Shown: positions 1 to 9,421 of the stretch, in pieces | How the letters are laid out: each line of letters begins with the position of its first letter | How positions within the stretch are numbered: the first letter of the stretch is position 1 | Source of the DNA: Serratia ureilytica | Lineage (GTDB): Bacteria; Pseudomonadota; Gammaproteobacteria; Enterobacterales; Enterobacteriaceae | Assembly (NCBI RefSeq): GCF_013375155.1 | Contig: NZ_JABXOF010000005.1 | Coordinates: 275,187 to 339,186, forward strand | Length of the DNA stretch: 64,000 nucleotides | Reading direction: 5' to 3' | The notes under the pieces: model-generated | The model's database searches: none | Told to the model about the DNA's origin: nothing | What the model saw: the letters and a program-made list of their open reading frames with translations, nothing else | Program-made: the position numbers and the translations under genes

Positions 1-1
1 G

Positions 2-430
2 CTGCTGGAGTGCCTGGTTTACGGTTGGTCGGCGGCGGAAGACATTCTGCAGCGCCTGCCGTTCATCCAGCAGGCCAAACAGGTGCCGCACTGGGATGAA
101 AGCCGGGTGGACGATGCGGACGAACGGGTGGTGATTCAACACAACTGGCACGAGCTGCGGCTGTTCATGTGGGATTACGTCGGCATCGTGCGCACCACCA
201 AGCGCCTTGAGCGCGCCCTGCGCCGCATCAACACGCTGCAGGCGGAAATCGACGAGTACTACGCGCACTTCCGCATCTCCAACAACCTGCTGGAGCTGCG
301 CAATCTGGTGCAGGTGGCCGAGCTTATCGTGCGCAGCGCCATGGCGCGCAAAGAGAGCCGCGGCCTGCACTACACGCTGGACTACCCGGATTTGCTGCCG
401 GAAGCGCTGCCGACCATTTTGCAACCTTAA
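2..430 (+). CDS. nadB: L-aspartate oxidase, C-terminal part (partial)
   Basis: Only the last 142 residues are in the window; the gene begins upstream. NadB oxidises L-aspartate to iminoaspartate, the first step of de novo NAD synthesis, in the cytoplasm. The visible part is the helical C-terminal domain of the succinate-dehydrogenase-like flavoprotein family, with the typical [14 protein letters not shown] stretch. The FAD-binding domain is outside the window. It converges on trmN6 and ends just before a bidirectional hairpin terminator. The next-door trmN6 and srmB match the E. coli order. Confidence 0.93.
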   Translation: MLECLVYGWSAAEDILQRLPFIQQAKQVPHWDESRVDDADERVVIQHNWHELRLFMWDYVGIVRTTKRLERALRRINTLQAEIDEYYAHFRISNNLLELRNLVQVAELIVRSAMARKESRGLHYTLDYPDLLPEALPTILQP

Positions 431-441
431 ACTCTGCGACA

Positions 442-464
442 GGGCGCCTTATCGGCGCCCTTTT
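442..464. terminator. Rho-independent terminator between nadB and trmN6
   Basis: GGGCGCC and GGCGCCC form a 7-bp stem around TTATC, followed by TTTTCTTTTC on the plus strand. It lies between convergent genes. The T-run favours nadB termination. Confidence 0.8.
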
Positions 465-468
465 CTTT

Positions 469-1248
469 TCAGTAGAACAGGTAGAAGTCGGTGATCAACC
501 GGCGGAAATCGTCGGTATAGCTGCCGTCGGCCTGTTTGATCGCCAGCGCCTGCTCCCGCAGCGGCGTTTCCCGCCGCGTCAGCGCCAGCAACATCCGGTG
601 CAGCGGCGTATCGGCCCGATCGCTGACGTTCACTTTCGCCGCCGTGTGCCAACCGCTTTGCTGCGCCAGGCGTTCGAATTCGGCGCCGATGTCGTGCGGC
701 AGCACCACGCAGAACGTGCCCTGCGCGGCCAACAGCTGCGCGGCGCAGGCCAACAGCGCCTCGTGCGTCAGGGTTTCGGTGTAGCGCGCGTTGTGGCGCG
801 CCTGATCGCGGCAGGCCACCGCCGGCTCAAAATAAGGCGGATTGCTGACGATCAGATCATACTCAGCGGCATGCTGCTGCGCATAATGGTGAATATCCTG
901 CGCATGCACGCGGATGCGCTGCGGCCACGGCGATTCCGCCGCGTTTTCGCGCGCCTGGCCGGCGGCGGCTTCATCCAGCTCCACCGCGTCGATGGTCACT
1001 TCGTCGCCGCTGCGCTGCGCCAGCATCAGCGCGATCAGCCCGCTGCCGCTGCCGATGTCCAGCACCCGGCGCGCCTGCCCCAGCGGCGCCCAGGCGCCGA
1101 GCAGCACCCCGTCGGTGCCCACTTTCATGGCGCAACGATCGTGGGCGACAAAGAATTGTTTAAAGGTAAAACCCCCGCGGCGCGGGGTAAAATCGGCTTT
1201 CGATCGCTTGCTCACACTCACCACCTGGCTATAAAACTGGCGTAGCAT
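469..1248 (-). CDS. trmN6: tRNA1(Val) (adenine(37)-N6)-methyltransferase
   Basis: Class I SAM-dependent methyltransferase (formerly YfiC) that makes m6A37 in tRNA1(Val). The protein has a SAM-binding motif (DIGSGSG, near residue 65) and the N6-adenine methyltransferase catalytic NPPY motif (near residue 135). The open frame extends to 1311, but I chose the ATG at 1248, giving a protein of 259 residues beginning MLRQFYS, because the extra 21 residues are not typical of the family. It is divergent from srmB and convergent with nadB, as in E. coli. Confidence 0.9.
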   Translation of the reverse strand: MLRQFYSQVVSVSKRSKADFTPRRGGFTFKQFFVAHDRCAMKVGTDGVLLGAWAPLGQARRVLDIGSGSGLIALMLAQRSGDEVTIDAVELDEAAAGQARENAAESPWPQRIRVHAQDIHHYAQQHAAEYDLIVSNPPYFEPAVACRDQARHNARYTETLTHEALLACAAQLLAAQGTFCVVLPHDIGAEFERLAQQSGWHTAAKVNVSDRADTPLHRMLLALTRRETPLREQALAIKQADGSYTDDFRRLITDFYLFY

Positions 1249-1317
1249 AAGGCAATCTGATCGGCGGGAAAAGAGCGGCTTTCCGCTTAAATAGGTGAAG
1301 ATCGCGGCCAACCCGTC

Positions 1318-1323
1318 TATAAT
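1318..1323 (+). promoter_or_regulatory. Possible -10 element (TATAAT) for srmB
   Basis: A perfect TATAAT lies 25 bp before the srmB ATG, which would give a leader of about 18 nt containing the GAGGT ribosome binding site. The -35 region is poor, so this is tentative. Confidence 0.4.
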
Positions 1324-1347
1324 CGGCGCCCCAAGTAGAGGTAGACC

Positions 1348-2670
1348 ATGACAGCAACCACTTTTTCCGAACTCGAACTCGATGATCGCCTGATCGACGC
1401 GCTGCGCGACAAAGGCTACGATCGCCCCACCGCCATTCAGGCCGCTGCGATCCCGCCGGCGATGGACGGGCGCGACGTCTTAGGTTCGGCTCCGACCGGC
1501 ACCGGCAAAACCGCCGCCTTCCTGCTGCCCGTGTTGCAGCACCTGCTGGACTTTCCACGCAAGAAATCCGGCCCGCCGCGCGTGCTGATCCTGACGCCAA
1601 CGCGTGAACTGGCGATGCAGGTCGCCGATCAGGCGCGTGAATTGGCTGCTCATACCTCGCTGGATATCGCCACCATCACCGGCGGCGTCGCTTACATGAA
1701 CCACGCGGAAGTGTTCAGCGAAAACCAGGACGTGGTGGTCGCCACCACCGGCCGCTTGCTGCAATACATTAAAGAAGAGAACTTCGACTGCCGCGCGGTG
1801 GAAACCCTGATCCTCGACGAAGCCGACCGCATGCTCGACATGGGCTTCGCGCAGGACATCGAAACCATCTCCGCCGAAACCCGCTGGCGCAACCAGACGC
1901 TGCTGTTCTCCGCCACGCTGGAAGGCGAAGCGATCCGCGAATTCGCCGAGCGCATCCTGAAAGAGCCGGTGGAAGTGGAAGCCGATCCGTCGCGCCGCGA
2001 ACGCAAAAAGATCCTGCAATGGTACTATCGCGCCGATGACGTGCAGCACAAAACCGCGCTGCTGATCCACCTGCTGAAGCAGCCGGACGTGCAGAAATCG
2101 GTGATCTTCGTGCGCAAGCGCGAGCGCGTGCATGAGCTGGCCACCTGGCTGCGCGAAGCGGGCATCAACACCTGCTATCTCGAAGGCGAAATGGTGCAGG
2201 CCAAACGCAACGAAGCGGTCAAACGCATGATGGATGGCCGGGTTAACGTGCTGGTGGCCACCGACGTTGCCGCGCGCGGCCTGGATATCCTCGATATCAC
2301 CCACGTGTTCAACTTCGACATGCCGCGCACTGCGGATACCTACCTGCACCGCATCGGCCGTACCGGCCGCGCCGGGCGCAAAGGCACTGCCATTTCGCTG
2401 GTGGAAGCGCACGACCATCTGCTGCTGGGCAAAGTGGGCCGTTACCTGAACGAGCCGCTGAAAGCGCGCGTGATCGACGAACTGCGGCCGAAAACCAAGG
2501 TGCCGAACGAGAAGAGCAACGGTAAACCGTCGAAGAAAGTGCTGGCCAAGCGCGCGGAAGACAAGGCGAAGAACAAAGAAAAGGCCAAGGTGAAAGTGCG
2601 CCATCGCGACGCCAAAAACGTCGGCAAACGCCGTCAGGCGAAGGCCAAACCGGCCGGCGACGCGCAATAA
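1348..2670 (+). CDS. srmB: ATP-dependent RNA helicase SrmB
   Basis: DEAD-box helicase that helps early assembly of the 50S ribosomal subunit. Its 440 residues carry, in order, a Q motif, Walker A APTGTGKT (residues 48-55), DEAD near 156, SAT near 187 and HRIGRTGR near 336, then a Lys/Arg-rich tail of about 70 residues expected to bind RNA. The start is supported by GAGGT upstream and by homology. It is a single gene ending at a strong terminator. A 395-codon open frame on the opposite strand is a codon-bias shadow. Confidence 0.96.
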   Translation: MTATTFSELELDDRLIDALRDKGYDRPTAIQAAAIPPAMDGRDVLGSAPTGTGKTAAFLLPVLQHLLDFPRKKSGPPRVLILTPTRELAMQVADQARELAAHTSLDIATITGGVAYMNHAEVFSENQDVVVATTGRLLQYIKEENFDCRAVETLILDEADRMLDMGFAQDIETISAETRWRNQTLLFSATLEGEAIREFAERILKEPVEVEADPSRRERKKILQWYYRADDVQHKTALLIHLLKQPDVQKSVIFVRKRERVHELATWLREAGINTCYLEGEMVQAKRNEAVKRMMDGRVNVLVATDVAARGLDILDITHVFNFDMPRTADTYLHRIGRTGRAGRKGTAISLVEAHDHLLLGKVGRYLNEPLKARVIDELRPKTKVPNEKSNGKPSKKVLAKRAEDKAKNKEKAKVKVRHRDAKNVGKRRQAKAKPAGDAQ

Positions 2671-2689
2671 CCGCCGCTGCCTAAGAAAA

Positions 2690-2714
2690 AACCGCCTGTA
2701 CAGGCGGTTTTTTT
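2690..2714 (+). terminator. srmB terminator
   Basis: AACCGCCTGT pairs with ACAGGCGGTT as a 20-base perfect palindrome, followed by seven or more T on the plus strand and preceded by an A-run, so it may act in both directions (srmB and phlB converge here). Confidence 0.85.
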
Positions 2715-2722
2715 ATGGGCGT

Positions 2723-3478
2723 TTACTGCTGCGCGTAATGCGTGGCCAGGCGGCGCCCCTGCAGCCATTTATCCAGCTCGCGGAACTGCGCCTTCAGCTC
2801 GTCATTCTGCAAATGCGCCGGCGTTTGCGAGAAGTAAAACTGGAACGCATAACCCTGCTGATTGCGCGCCCGGGCATCGGCACCGGCCTGCAACAGCAAC
2901 AGCGCTAGGTGCGGCGCGTTGATCTTCGCCGCCAGATGCAGCGGGGTATCCCCCAGCCGATCGCTCAACGTGGTGTCCGCCCCGGCCGCCAGCAGCAGCC
3001 GCAACTGCTCCTCACGCCCGGCCAGCACCGCCGCCGCGAGCGGCGTGGCGCCGGTAACGGCATTGCGCACGTTCACCGGCGCCCCTTCGGTCAGCAACAA
3101 CCGCAGATACTGTGCGTCTTGCAACATCGCCGCGGTGTGCAGCGCGCTGTTGCCGTCCAGCCCCGCCGTCGCCGGGTCGGCACCGAGCTCCAGCAACGTC
3201 TGCACGCTGGCCGGCTGTTGCGAAAGCACCGCCCACTGCAACAGCGTGACCTGCCGATCGCCCCGTTCGCGCAAGCGATCCTGCGTGGCCTGCGCACCGA
3301 TGCCCTGCGTATCGCCGCGCGCCACCGCCTGAGCCAGCGCCTGGTTGCTGCGGCCGTCAAACGGTGAAATCTCCTGCCCCATCTGTTGCTCCTTAGCCAT
3401 CATCAGTAAACCGGTCACCGCGACCAGCGCCAGTAAGGCTATCGCCAGCGCCCGCCGCAAGCGACCCCCTTCAGGCAT
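2723..3478 (-). CDS. phlB: Ankyrin-repeat protein, PhlB-like partner of phospholipase PhlA
   Basis: A 251-residue protein with an N-terminal hydrophobic segment (about residues 8-28), preceded by Arg, which is either an uncleaved membrane anchor or a signal sequence. At least four ankyrin repeats follow, recognisable by DGNSALHTAAM, GATPLAAAV and GDTPLHLAAK. It overlaps phlA by 8 nt and is translated directly after it, so the two are surely one transcript. In Serratia liquefaciens the gene after phlA (phlB) is reported to modulate phospholipase activity. By position and architecture this is the same gene. A role in protecting the cell from PhlA or holding PhlA inactive is inference. Confidence 0.75.
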   Translation of the reverse strand: MPEGGRLRRALAIALLALVAVTGLLMMAKEQQMGQEISPFDGRSNQALAQAVARGDTQGIGAQATQDRLRERGDRQVTLLQWAVLSQQPASVQTLLELGADPATAGLDGNSALHTAAMLQDAQYLRLLLTEGAPVNVRNAVTGATPLAAAVLAGREEQLRLLLAAGADTTLSDRLGDTPLHLAAKINAPHLALLLLQAGADARARNQQGYAFQFYFSQTPAHLQNDELKAQFRELDKWLQGRRLATHYAQQ

Positions 3479-4430
3479 TGGCCTTCGCCTCCCACGGCTT
3501 TTGTTCCGCCATCGAGCTTATCACCTTGTCGATGCCGTGCGCCGTCAGGCTGCGATCCAGATGCTTGCTCGGCCGCCAGTCATCGATGCCGGTCAGGGTA
3601 TCGTTGTTGGCCAGGGTAATGTTGTGGCCGATGGCGTCCGGGATCAGCGAAGTCGATTCCTGGGTGCTGGTCAGCATGTCATATTGCTCGCTGTAACGGC
3701 GAATGCCGCCGGCTTCGGCGTCTTTCTTCGCCGCCGCCGGATCGATCCCCAGGCGATTCAGGGTGTAATCCGACACCCCGGCCGCATTGAAGGTGACCGC
3801 GACGGTGCCGGTCGCCAGCGCCGCCGTGGCCGCCAGACCGCCGCCGAGCGAATGACCGGCGATCACCAGCGCATCGCCGAAGGCCGCCTTGGCGCTTTTG
3901 GCGGCGGCAACCGCCTGATTGTACTGCACATCGTCATACCCCGTCGCCTGCCGCACGTTGCTCAGCCAGTCGCGCCAGTCGTTGGTGCCGGCGAACGCCA
4001 ACACATACTGCTTGTCGTTGCTGTAAATCCCGGCCTGGAAACCGCTGCCCGCGTCGTGCAGGCTGGCGGGATCGATACCGAAACCGAGCAGCGCGCTGTC
4101 GCTCAGACGGTTGAACCCGGCGGCGCCCTGGCCGTTCAGCGAGTAAACGTCCTTGGCCAACAGCGCCAACGCATAATCGCCTTCCTGAGATTGTTGTCCC
4201 CGGGTCACGCCCGGCGCAACCGCCGTCGGCGCCGCCGCGGAGATATCGCCGACCAGCGTATTCAACAGGTTCTGCGCGTTCAGCGTATTCTGAGAAGGGG
4301 TGGCCACCGGCGCCGGATTTGCCGGCGCGGCCGCAGGCTGCGATGCCGTCGCCGTTTCGGCAGCGGCGCGAGGTGTAGGGATCGCGGCCACCGGGGATAC
4401 TGCAGAGGTAAAACTTAAAGGCATACTCAT
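3471..4430 (-). CDS. phlA: Secreted phospholipase A1 PhlA
   Basis: A 319-residue lipase-fold enzyme that cleaves phospholipid acyl chains and is known in Serratia as a haemolytic, cytotoxic extracellular phospholipase. The serine-lipase nucleophile motif GHSLGG centres on Ser194, and the oxyanion strand AFAGTNDW lies near residue 148. There is no Sec signal peptide. The first 75 residues are Ala/Pro/Thr-rich, fitting export through the flagellar apparatus as described for S. liquefaciens PhlA. I chose ATG 4430 (AGGAGT just upstream) over the longer frame to 4466; a second ATG at 4424 has better spacing. A sigma-28-type promoter lies 57-83 bp upstream. Confidence 0.9.
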   Translation of the reverse strand: MSMPLSFTSAVSPVAAIPTPRAAAETATASQPAAAPANPAPVATPSQNTLNAQNLLNTLVGDISAAAPTAVAPGVTRGQQSQEGDYALALLAKDVYSLNGQGAAGFNRLSDSALLGFGIDPASLHDAGSGFQAGIYSNDKQYVLAFAGTNDWRDWLSNVRQATGYDDVQYNQAVAAAKSAKAAFGDALVIAGHSLGGGLAATAALATGTVAVTFNAAGVSDYTLNRLGIDPAAAKKDAEAGGIRRYSEQYDMLTSTQESTSLIPDAIGHNITLANNDTLTGIDDWRPSKHLDRSLTAHGIDKVISSMAEQKPWEAKANA

Positions 4431-4486
4431 GCCGACTCCTTGTCGATAGACTTTTTTATTTAGCACCTGAATAGGTGCTGATTTAG

Positions 4487-4513
4487 CTATCGGCAGGTCG
4501 GATGAGTTCTGTA
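4487..4513 (-). promoter_or_regulatory. Flagellar sigma-28 (FliA) promoter for phlA
   Basis: On the minus strand TACA (4513-4510), 15 bp, then GCCGATAG (4494-4487). The core FliA consensus is TAAA-N15-GCCGATAA, so there is one mismatch in each element and exact spacing. The transcript would start near 4480, about 50 nt before the phlA ATG. An AGCACCT/AGGTGCT hairpin (4462-4479) would then sit at the very 5' end of the mRNA. Flagellar control of phlA is published for Serratia; the site itself is my reading. Confidence 0.72.
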
Positions 4514-4573
4514 TCAGGAATGCTTATCTTTGTGCAGAATGTGATCCGCCTTCAGTTTTCGGCTATCAAGCAC

Positions 4574-4596
4574 AAAAAAGGGAGCCGAAGCTCCCT
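4574..4596 (-). terminator. grcA terminator
   Basis: On the minus strand GGGAGC-TTCG-GCTCCC is followed by six T. The stable UUCG tetraloop makes this a strong intrinsic terminator just after grcA. Confidence 0.88.
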
Positions 4597-4614
4597 GATT
4601 GACTGCGCCGCCGA

Positions 4615-4998
4615 TTACAGGCTTTCGGTAAAGGTGCGGGCGATAACGTCGCGCTGCTGTTCCGGCGTCAGGGAATTGAAACGCACCGCATAGCCGGACA
4701 CGCGGATGGTCAGCTGCGGGTATTTTTCCGGATGCTTGACCGCGTCTTCCAGGGTTTCGCGACGCAGCACGTTGACGTTGAGGTGCTGGCCGCCTTCCAC
4801 GCGCACGGTCGGCTGCATTTCCAGCGGCACTTCACGGTATTCGATCTGGCCCAGATCGCTGACCGCGACAACCTGATCTTCCGCGTAGTTGGCCTTGGCG
4901 CACACGCAGCGAGCTTCCGCTTTTTCATCGTCCAGCAGCCAGAAAGAATTCACCAGCGCCTGGTCGTTCGCTTTGGTAATTTGAATACCGGTAATCAT
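4615..4998 (-). CDS. grcA: Autonomous glycyl radical cofactor GrcA (YfiD)
   Basis: A 127-residue protein that replaces the damaged C-terminal glycyl-radical segment of pyruvate formate-lyase after oxygen exposure. The C-terminus carries RVSGYAVRF with the radical-bearing glycine at position 102, the same place as in E. coli. The start at 4998 is preceded by GGAGG; the frame upstream to 5016 is leader. A single gene with its own terminator. The upstream region shows two FNR-type sites, as expected for an anaerobically induced gene. Confidence 0.95.
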   Translation of the reverse strand: MITGIQITKANDQALVNSFWLLDDEKAEARCVCAKANYAEDQVVAVSDLGQIEYREVPLEMQPTVRVEGGQHLNVNVLRRETLEDAVKHPEKYPQLTIRVSGYAVRFNSLTPEQQRDVIARTFTESL

Positions 4999-5094
4999 TA
5001 TGTTGCCTCCGTACAAGGGCGTAAAAATTCACATCGTGAGAAAACCCAATTCTGGTTTCGGCCATTTGGTAAAACCATTGTTGTCTTGTTGTTC

Positions 5095-5100
5095 TGTATA
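5095..5100 (-). promoter_or_regulatory. Putative grcA -10 element
   Basis: TATACA on the minus strand. Transcription from about 5089 would put the nearest FNR site at -40.5, the classical class II position, and leave a 90-nt leader. Confidence 0.55.
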
Positions 5101-5122
5101 CCAGCCTGACCGGGCCAGTTCT

Positions 5123-5136
5123 TTGATTAAAGTCAA
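5123..5136. promoter_or_regulatory. FNR box I upstream of grcA
   Basis: TTGAT-TAAA-GTCAA, one mismatch from the FNR consensus TTGAT-N4-ATCAA, centred at 5129.5, about 40.5 bp upstream of the predicted start site of grcA. Confidence 0.75.
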
Positions 5137-5175
5137 TTTTTACCGGGTAGGCACAGGGCGTGAAGGGGCAAATTT

Positions 5176-5189
5176 ATGTTTTATATCAA
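5176..5189. promoter_or_regulatory. FNR box II upstream of grcA (degenerate)
   Basis: ATGTT-TTAT-ATCAA: one perfect and one weak half-site, centred at 5182.5, exactly 53 bp from box I. In E. coli the yfiD promoter has FNR sites at -40.5 and -93.5, the same 53-bp spacing. Confidence 0.55.
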
Positions 5190-5344
5190 TTTTCCCACTG
5201 CGGCAAAAACCAATTATTTTTGTAAATTTTCAAAAATAATTGCATAAGGCACGGCGGCGAGAAATGAAAAGCGGGTTTCGCTGCGCGTGCTGAAACGGTA
5301 AGCTATAGCCCATGAATTGCTAAAGAAAACAAAGGAGAGCGTTT

Positions 5345-6028
5345 ATGGCCACCTCCCTCACCTGGCATGACGTGATCGGCAAAGAGAAAGAGCAGCCCTA
5401 TTTTGTTGAAACGCTCGCCTTTGTTGCCGCTGAGCGCCAGGCCGGTAAGACCATTTATCCACCGCAGAAGGACGTGTTCAACGCTTTCCGCTATACCGAG
5501 CTGGCGGACGTCAAGGTCGTCATCCTCGGCCAGGATCCGTATCACGGCCCCAATCAGGCGCACGGCCTCTCTTTCTCGGTGCGCCCCGGCGTGCCGGCGC
5601 CGCCGTCGCTGGTGAACATGTATAAAGAGCTGGCGACCGACATTCCCGGTTTCGAGCGCCCGGATCACGGCTACCTGCAAAGCTGGGCCGAACAGGGGGT
5701 GCTGCTGCTCAACACCGTGCTGACGGTGGAAGGCGGCCGCGCGCACTCGCACGCCAACCTGGGCTGGGAAACCTTTACCGATAAGGTGATTGCCGCCCTG
5801 AACGAGAACCGCGAAGGCGTGGTGTTCCTGCTGTGGGGCTCGCACGCGCAGAAGAAAGGCAACTTTATCGACCGCAACCGCCACCATGTGCTGAAAGCGC
5901 CGCACCCGTCGCCGCTCTCCGCGCACCGCGGTTTCCTCGGCTGCCGCCACTTCTCGCAGGCCAATCAGCTGCTGGAGCAGCAAGGGCTCACGCCGATCGA
6001 CTGGATGCCGCGCCTGCCGCAGGCGTAG
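5345..6028 (+). CDS. ung: Uracil-DNA glycosylase
   Basis: Family 1 UDG of 227 residues that removes uracil from DNA to start base-excision repair. It shows the water-activating motif GQDPYH (residues 62-67, catalytic Asp64) and the C-terminal [11 protein letters not shown] loop with the catalytic His. AAGGAGA precedes the ATG. Its left neighbour grcA is as in E. coli, but its right neighbour is grpE instead of yfiF, marking a rearrangement point. Confidence 0.97.
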   Translation: MATSLTWHDVIGKEKEQPYFVETLAFVAAERQAGKTIYPPQKDVFNAFRYTELADVKVVILGQDPYHGPNQAHGLSFSVRPGVPAPPSLVNMYKELATDIPGFERPDHGYLQSWAEQGVLLLNTVLTVEGGRAHSHANLGWETFTDKVIAALNENREGVVFLLWGSHAQKKGNFIDRNRHHVLKAPHPSPLSAHRGFLGCRHFSQANQLLEQQGLTPIDWMPRLPQA

Positions 6029-6039
6029 TCCAGAGACAA

Positions 6040-6064
6040 AAAAGGCACCCTCGGGTGCCTTTCT
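6040..6064. terminator. Bidirectional terminator between ung and grpE
   Basis: AAAGGCACCC-TC-GGGTGCCTTT with A-run on one side and T-run on the other, between convergent genes. Confidence 0.85.
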
Positions 6065-6084
6065 TTATGCCGTTGCCGGGGCGA

Positions 6085-6669
6085 TTACGCCTTGGCTTTG
6101 GAGACCGCGACCATCGCCGGACGCAGCAGGCGGCCGTTCAGCGTATAGCCTTTCTGCATCACCATCATCACGTGGTTCGGCTGGTGATCGGCGGATTCCA
6201 TCATGCTCATCGCCTGATGTACTTCCGGGTTGAACGGCACGTTGACGTCGCCGACGATTTCGATGCCGTACTTGCGCACCACGTCCAGCAGCGATTTCAG
6301 CGTCAGCTCGATGCCTTCGATCATCGCGGCCAGTTCCGGATTGTTTTTATCCGCCAGATCCAGCGCGCGCTCCAGGTTGTCGATCACCGGCAGCAGATCG
6401 CCGGAGAATTTCTCCAGGGCGAACTTGTGCGCTTTCTCGACGTCCAGTTCGGCGCGGCGACGGATGTTCTCCGCTTCCGCTTTGGCGCGCAGCAGGCTGT
6501 CGCGCTCGTGCTGCTGAGCTTCCGCCAGTTGGGCTTCCAGTTCGGCGATACGCGCATCGCGCAGATCGACGCCTTCCGCCGCTTCCGGCAGCGTATCCTC
6601 GTGATGAGCGTGTTGTTCCATTTCTTCCGAGACTTGCTCGTTTGGCGTCTTCTGTTCTTTACTACTCAT
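6085..6669 (-). CDS. grpE: Nucleotide exchange factor GrpE
   Basis: Co-chaperone of 194 residues that releases ADP from DnaK. A long Glu/Ala/Gln-rich coiled coil (about residues 35-90) precedes the beta-wing domain, with the conserved motif [11 protein letters not shown] near residue 150. The ATG is preceded by GGAGATATTC. Monocistronic, divergent from nadK, and driven by a sigma-32 promoter that can be read upstream. Confidence 0.96.
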   Translation of the reverse strand: MSSKEQKTPNEQVSEEMEQHAHHEDTLPEAAEGVDLRDARIAELEAQLAEAQQHERDSLLRAKAEAENIRRRAELDVEKAHKFALEKFSGDLLPVIDNLERALDLADKNNPELAAMIEGIELTLKSLLDVVRKYGIEIVGDVNVPFNPEVHQAMSMMESADHQPNHVMMVMQKGYTLNGRLLRPAMVAVSKAKA

Positions 6670-6713
6670 GAATATCTCCGCGTTTTAGCATTAATCTCGC
6701 AACTTGGCTTATT

Positions 6714-6739
6714 ATGGGGATCAAAACCGGGGTTTCAAG
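6714..6739 (-). promoter_or_regulatory. Sigma-32 heat-shock promoter of grpE
   Basis: On the minus strand CTTGAAA (6739-6733), 13-bp spacer, then CCCCAT (6719-6714). This is a perfect match to the sigma-32 consensus CTTGAAA-N13-17-CCCCAT and lies 45 bp upstream of the grpE start. Confidence 0.9.
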
Positions 6740-6794
6740 TCAACCGGTCACAATGTGGGGCATAAACGGGTCCCGGTGAGGAAAATCACAACAA

Positions 6795-7673
<879 letters not shown>

Positions 7674-7691
7674 AATCTGCATCGGCCACTT

Positions 7692-7711
7692 TACTGTATA
7701 TAAAACCAGTT
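7692..7711. promoter_or_regulatory. LexA box 1 of recN
   Basis: TA-CTGT-N8-CCAG-TT, one mismatch from CTGT-N8-ACAG. Confidence 0.8.
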
Positions 7712-7713
7712 TA

Positions 7714-7733
7714 TACTGTATGAAACTACAGTT
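7714..7733. promoter_or_regulatory. LexA box 2 of recN
   Basis: TA-CTGT-N8-ACAG-TT, a perfect core match, centred 22 bp from box 1. Confidence 0.9.
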
Positions 7734-7751
7734 ATGTGTTTATACACAGGA
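7732..7751. promoter_or_regulatory. Possible LexA box 3 of recN
   Basis: ATGT-N8-ACAG with the palindromic core GTGTTTATACAC; one core mismatch. It overlaps the leader and the ribosome binding site, 18 bp from box 2. Confidence 0.5.
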
Positions 7752-7759
7752 AGGTTCCC

Positions 7760-9421
7760 ATGCTGGCGCAATTAACCATCAGCAACTTTGCTATCGTTCG
7801 TGAGTTGGAAATTGATTTTCAACCGGGCATGACGGCGATCACCGGTGAAACCGGCGCCGGCAAATCCATCGCCATCGATGCGCTGGGGCTGTGCCTCGGC
7901 AACCGCGCCGACGGCAACGTGGTTCGCCTGGGAGCCGCCCGTGCCGACATTTGCGCCCGCTTCTCGCTGGCGGACACCCCGTCCGCGCGCGCGTGGCTGG
8001 AGCAGAACCAGTTGGACGACAGCAACGAATGCCTGCTGCGCCGGGTGATCAACGCCGACGGCCGTTCGCGCGGCTTTATCAACGGCACCGCCGTGCCGCT
8101 GTCGCAGCTGCGTGAGCTGGGGCAACGCCTGATCCAAATCCACGGTCAACACGCCCATCAGCTGCTGCTCAAGCCGGAGCACCAAAAAGCGCTGCTCGAC
8201 GCCTACGCCGACGAACCCGCCCTGCTGGCGGCGATGAGCCAGGCCTACCAACGCTGGCATCAGAGCTGCCGCGAGCTGGCGCACCATCAGCAGCAGTCCA
8301 TCGAGCGCGAAGCGCGCAAGCAGCTGCTGCAATACCAATTGAAAGAGCTGAACGAATTCGCGCCGCAGGCCGGCGAGTTCGAACAGACCGACGCCGAGTA
8401 CAAGCGCCTGGCCAACAGCGGCCAGCTGCTGACCCTCAGCCAGCAAACGCTGCAGCTGCTGGCCGACAGCGACGAGAACAACATGCTCAGCCAGCTTTAC
8501 AGCGCCAAACACCTGCTGCTTGAGCTGGCCGGGCTGGACGATAAGCTCAGCGGTCTGCTGGACATGCTGGAAGAGGCCTCTATCCAGATCAGCGAAGCCA
8601 GCGACGAACTGCGCCATTACGCCGATCGCATGGATCTCGATCCCAATCGCCTGCACGAGCTGGAACAGCGCCTGTCGCGTCAAATCAGCCTGGCGCGCAA
8701 ACACCAGGTCGCGCCGGAAGAGCTGCCGCAGCTGCATCAGCAGTTGCTGGATGAACAGCAGCTGCTGATGCAGCAGGAAAGCGACCATGAGCACCTGAAC
8801 GAGGCGGTTACCCTGCATCACCAGCAGGCGCTAGCGCTGGCGGAACAGCTGCACCAGAAACGCCTGCACTACGCCGCCGAGCTGACCACGCTCATCACCG
8901 ACAGCATGCAGGCACTCTCCATGCCGCACGGCAAATTCAACATCGACGTGCGCTTCGAACCGCAGCACCTTAGCGCCGAAGGGGCCAGCCGCACCGAGTT
9001 CTGCGTCTCCACCAACCCGGGGCAGCCGCTGCAGCCGCTGGCGAAGGTCGCCTCCGGCGGTGAGCTGTCGCGCATCGCGCTGGCCATTCAGGTGATCACC
9101 GCCCGCAAGATGGAAACTCCGGCGCTGATCTTCGATGAGGTGGACGTGGGCATCAGCGGCCCGACCGCCGCCATCGTCGGCCGTCTGCTGCGCCAGCTCG
9201 GCGAATCCACCCAGGTGATGTGCGTCACCCACCTGCCGCAGGTGGCTGGATGCGGGCATCAGCACCTGTTCGTCAGCAAGCAGACCGACGGCACGGTCAC
9301 CGAAACCCAGATGGCACCGCTGGATAAACGCGCCCGGCTGCAGGAGCTGGCGCGCCTGCTCGGCGGCAGCGAAGTCACCCGCAATACGTTGGCGAACGCC
9401 AAAGAACTGCTGGCGGCATAA
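7760..9421 (+). CDS. recN: DNA repair protein RecN
   Basis: SMC-like ATPase of 553 residues acting early in double-strand break repair. Walker A GETGAGKS lies at residues 29-36, a long Gln/Leu-rich coiled coil occupies roughly 160-360, and the signature/Walker B region ([12 protein letters not shown]) is near 460. ATG 7760 is preceded by AGGAAGG; the frame from 7736 runs through the LexA region and is not the start. Strong SOS induction is expected from two or three LexA boxes. Confidence 0.95.
   Translation: MLAQLTISNFAIVRELEIDFQPGMTAITGETGAGKSIAIDALGLCLGNRADGNVVRLGAARADICARFSLADTPSARAWLEQNQLDDSNECLLRRVINADGRSRGFINGTAVPLSQLRELGQRLIQIHGQHAHQLLLKPEHQKALLDAYADEPALLAAMSQAYQRWHQSCRELAHHQQQSIEREARKQLLQYQLKELNEFAPQAGEFEQTDAEYKRLANSGQLLTLSQQTLQLLADSDENNMLSQLYSAKHLLLELAGLDDKLSGLLDMLEEASIQISEASDELRHYADRMDLDPNRLHELEQRLSRQISLARKHQVAPEELPQLHQQLLDEQQLLMQQESDHEHLNEAVTLHHQQALALAEQLHQKRLHYAAELTTLITDSMQALSMPHGKFNIDVRFEPQHLSAEGASRTEFCVSTNPGQPLQPLAKVASGGELSRIALAIQVITARKMETPALIFDEVDVGISGPTAAIVGRLLRQLGESTQVMCVTHLPQVAGCGHQHLFVSKQTDGTVTETQMAPLDKRARLQELARLLGGSEVTRNTLANAKELLAA

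Noticed and set aside
1480..2667. 395-codon frame opposite srmB
   Set aside because: Antisense shadow caused by high GC and codon bias; its composition (His/Gln/Val/Phe-rich) matches no protein family, while srmB has all helicase motifs.
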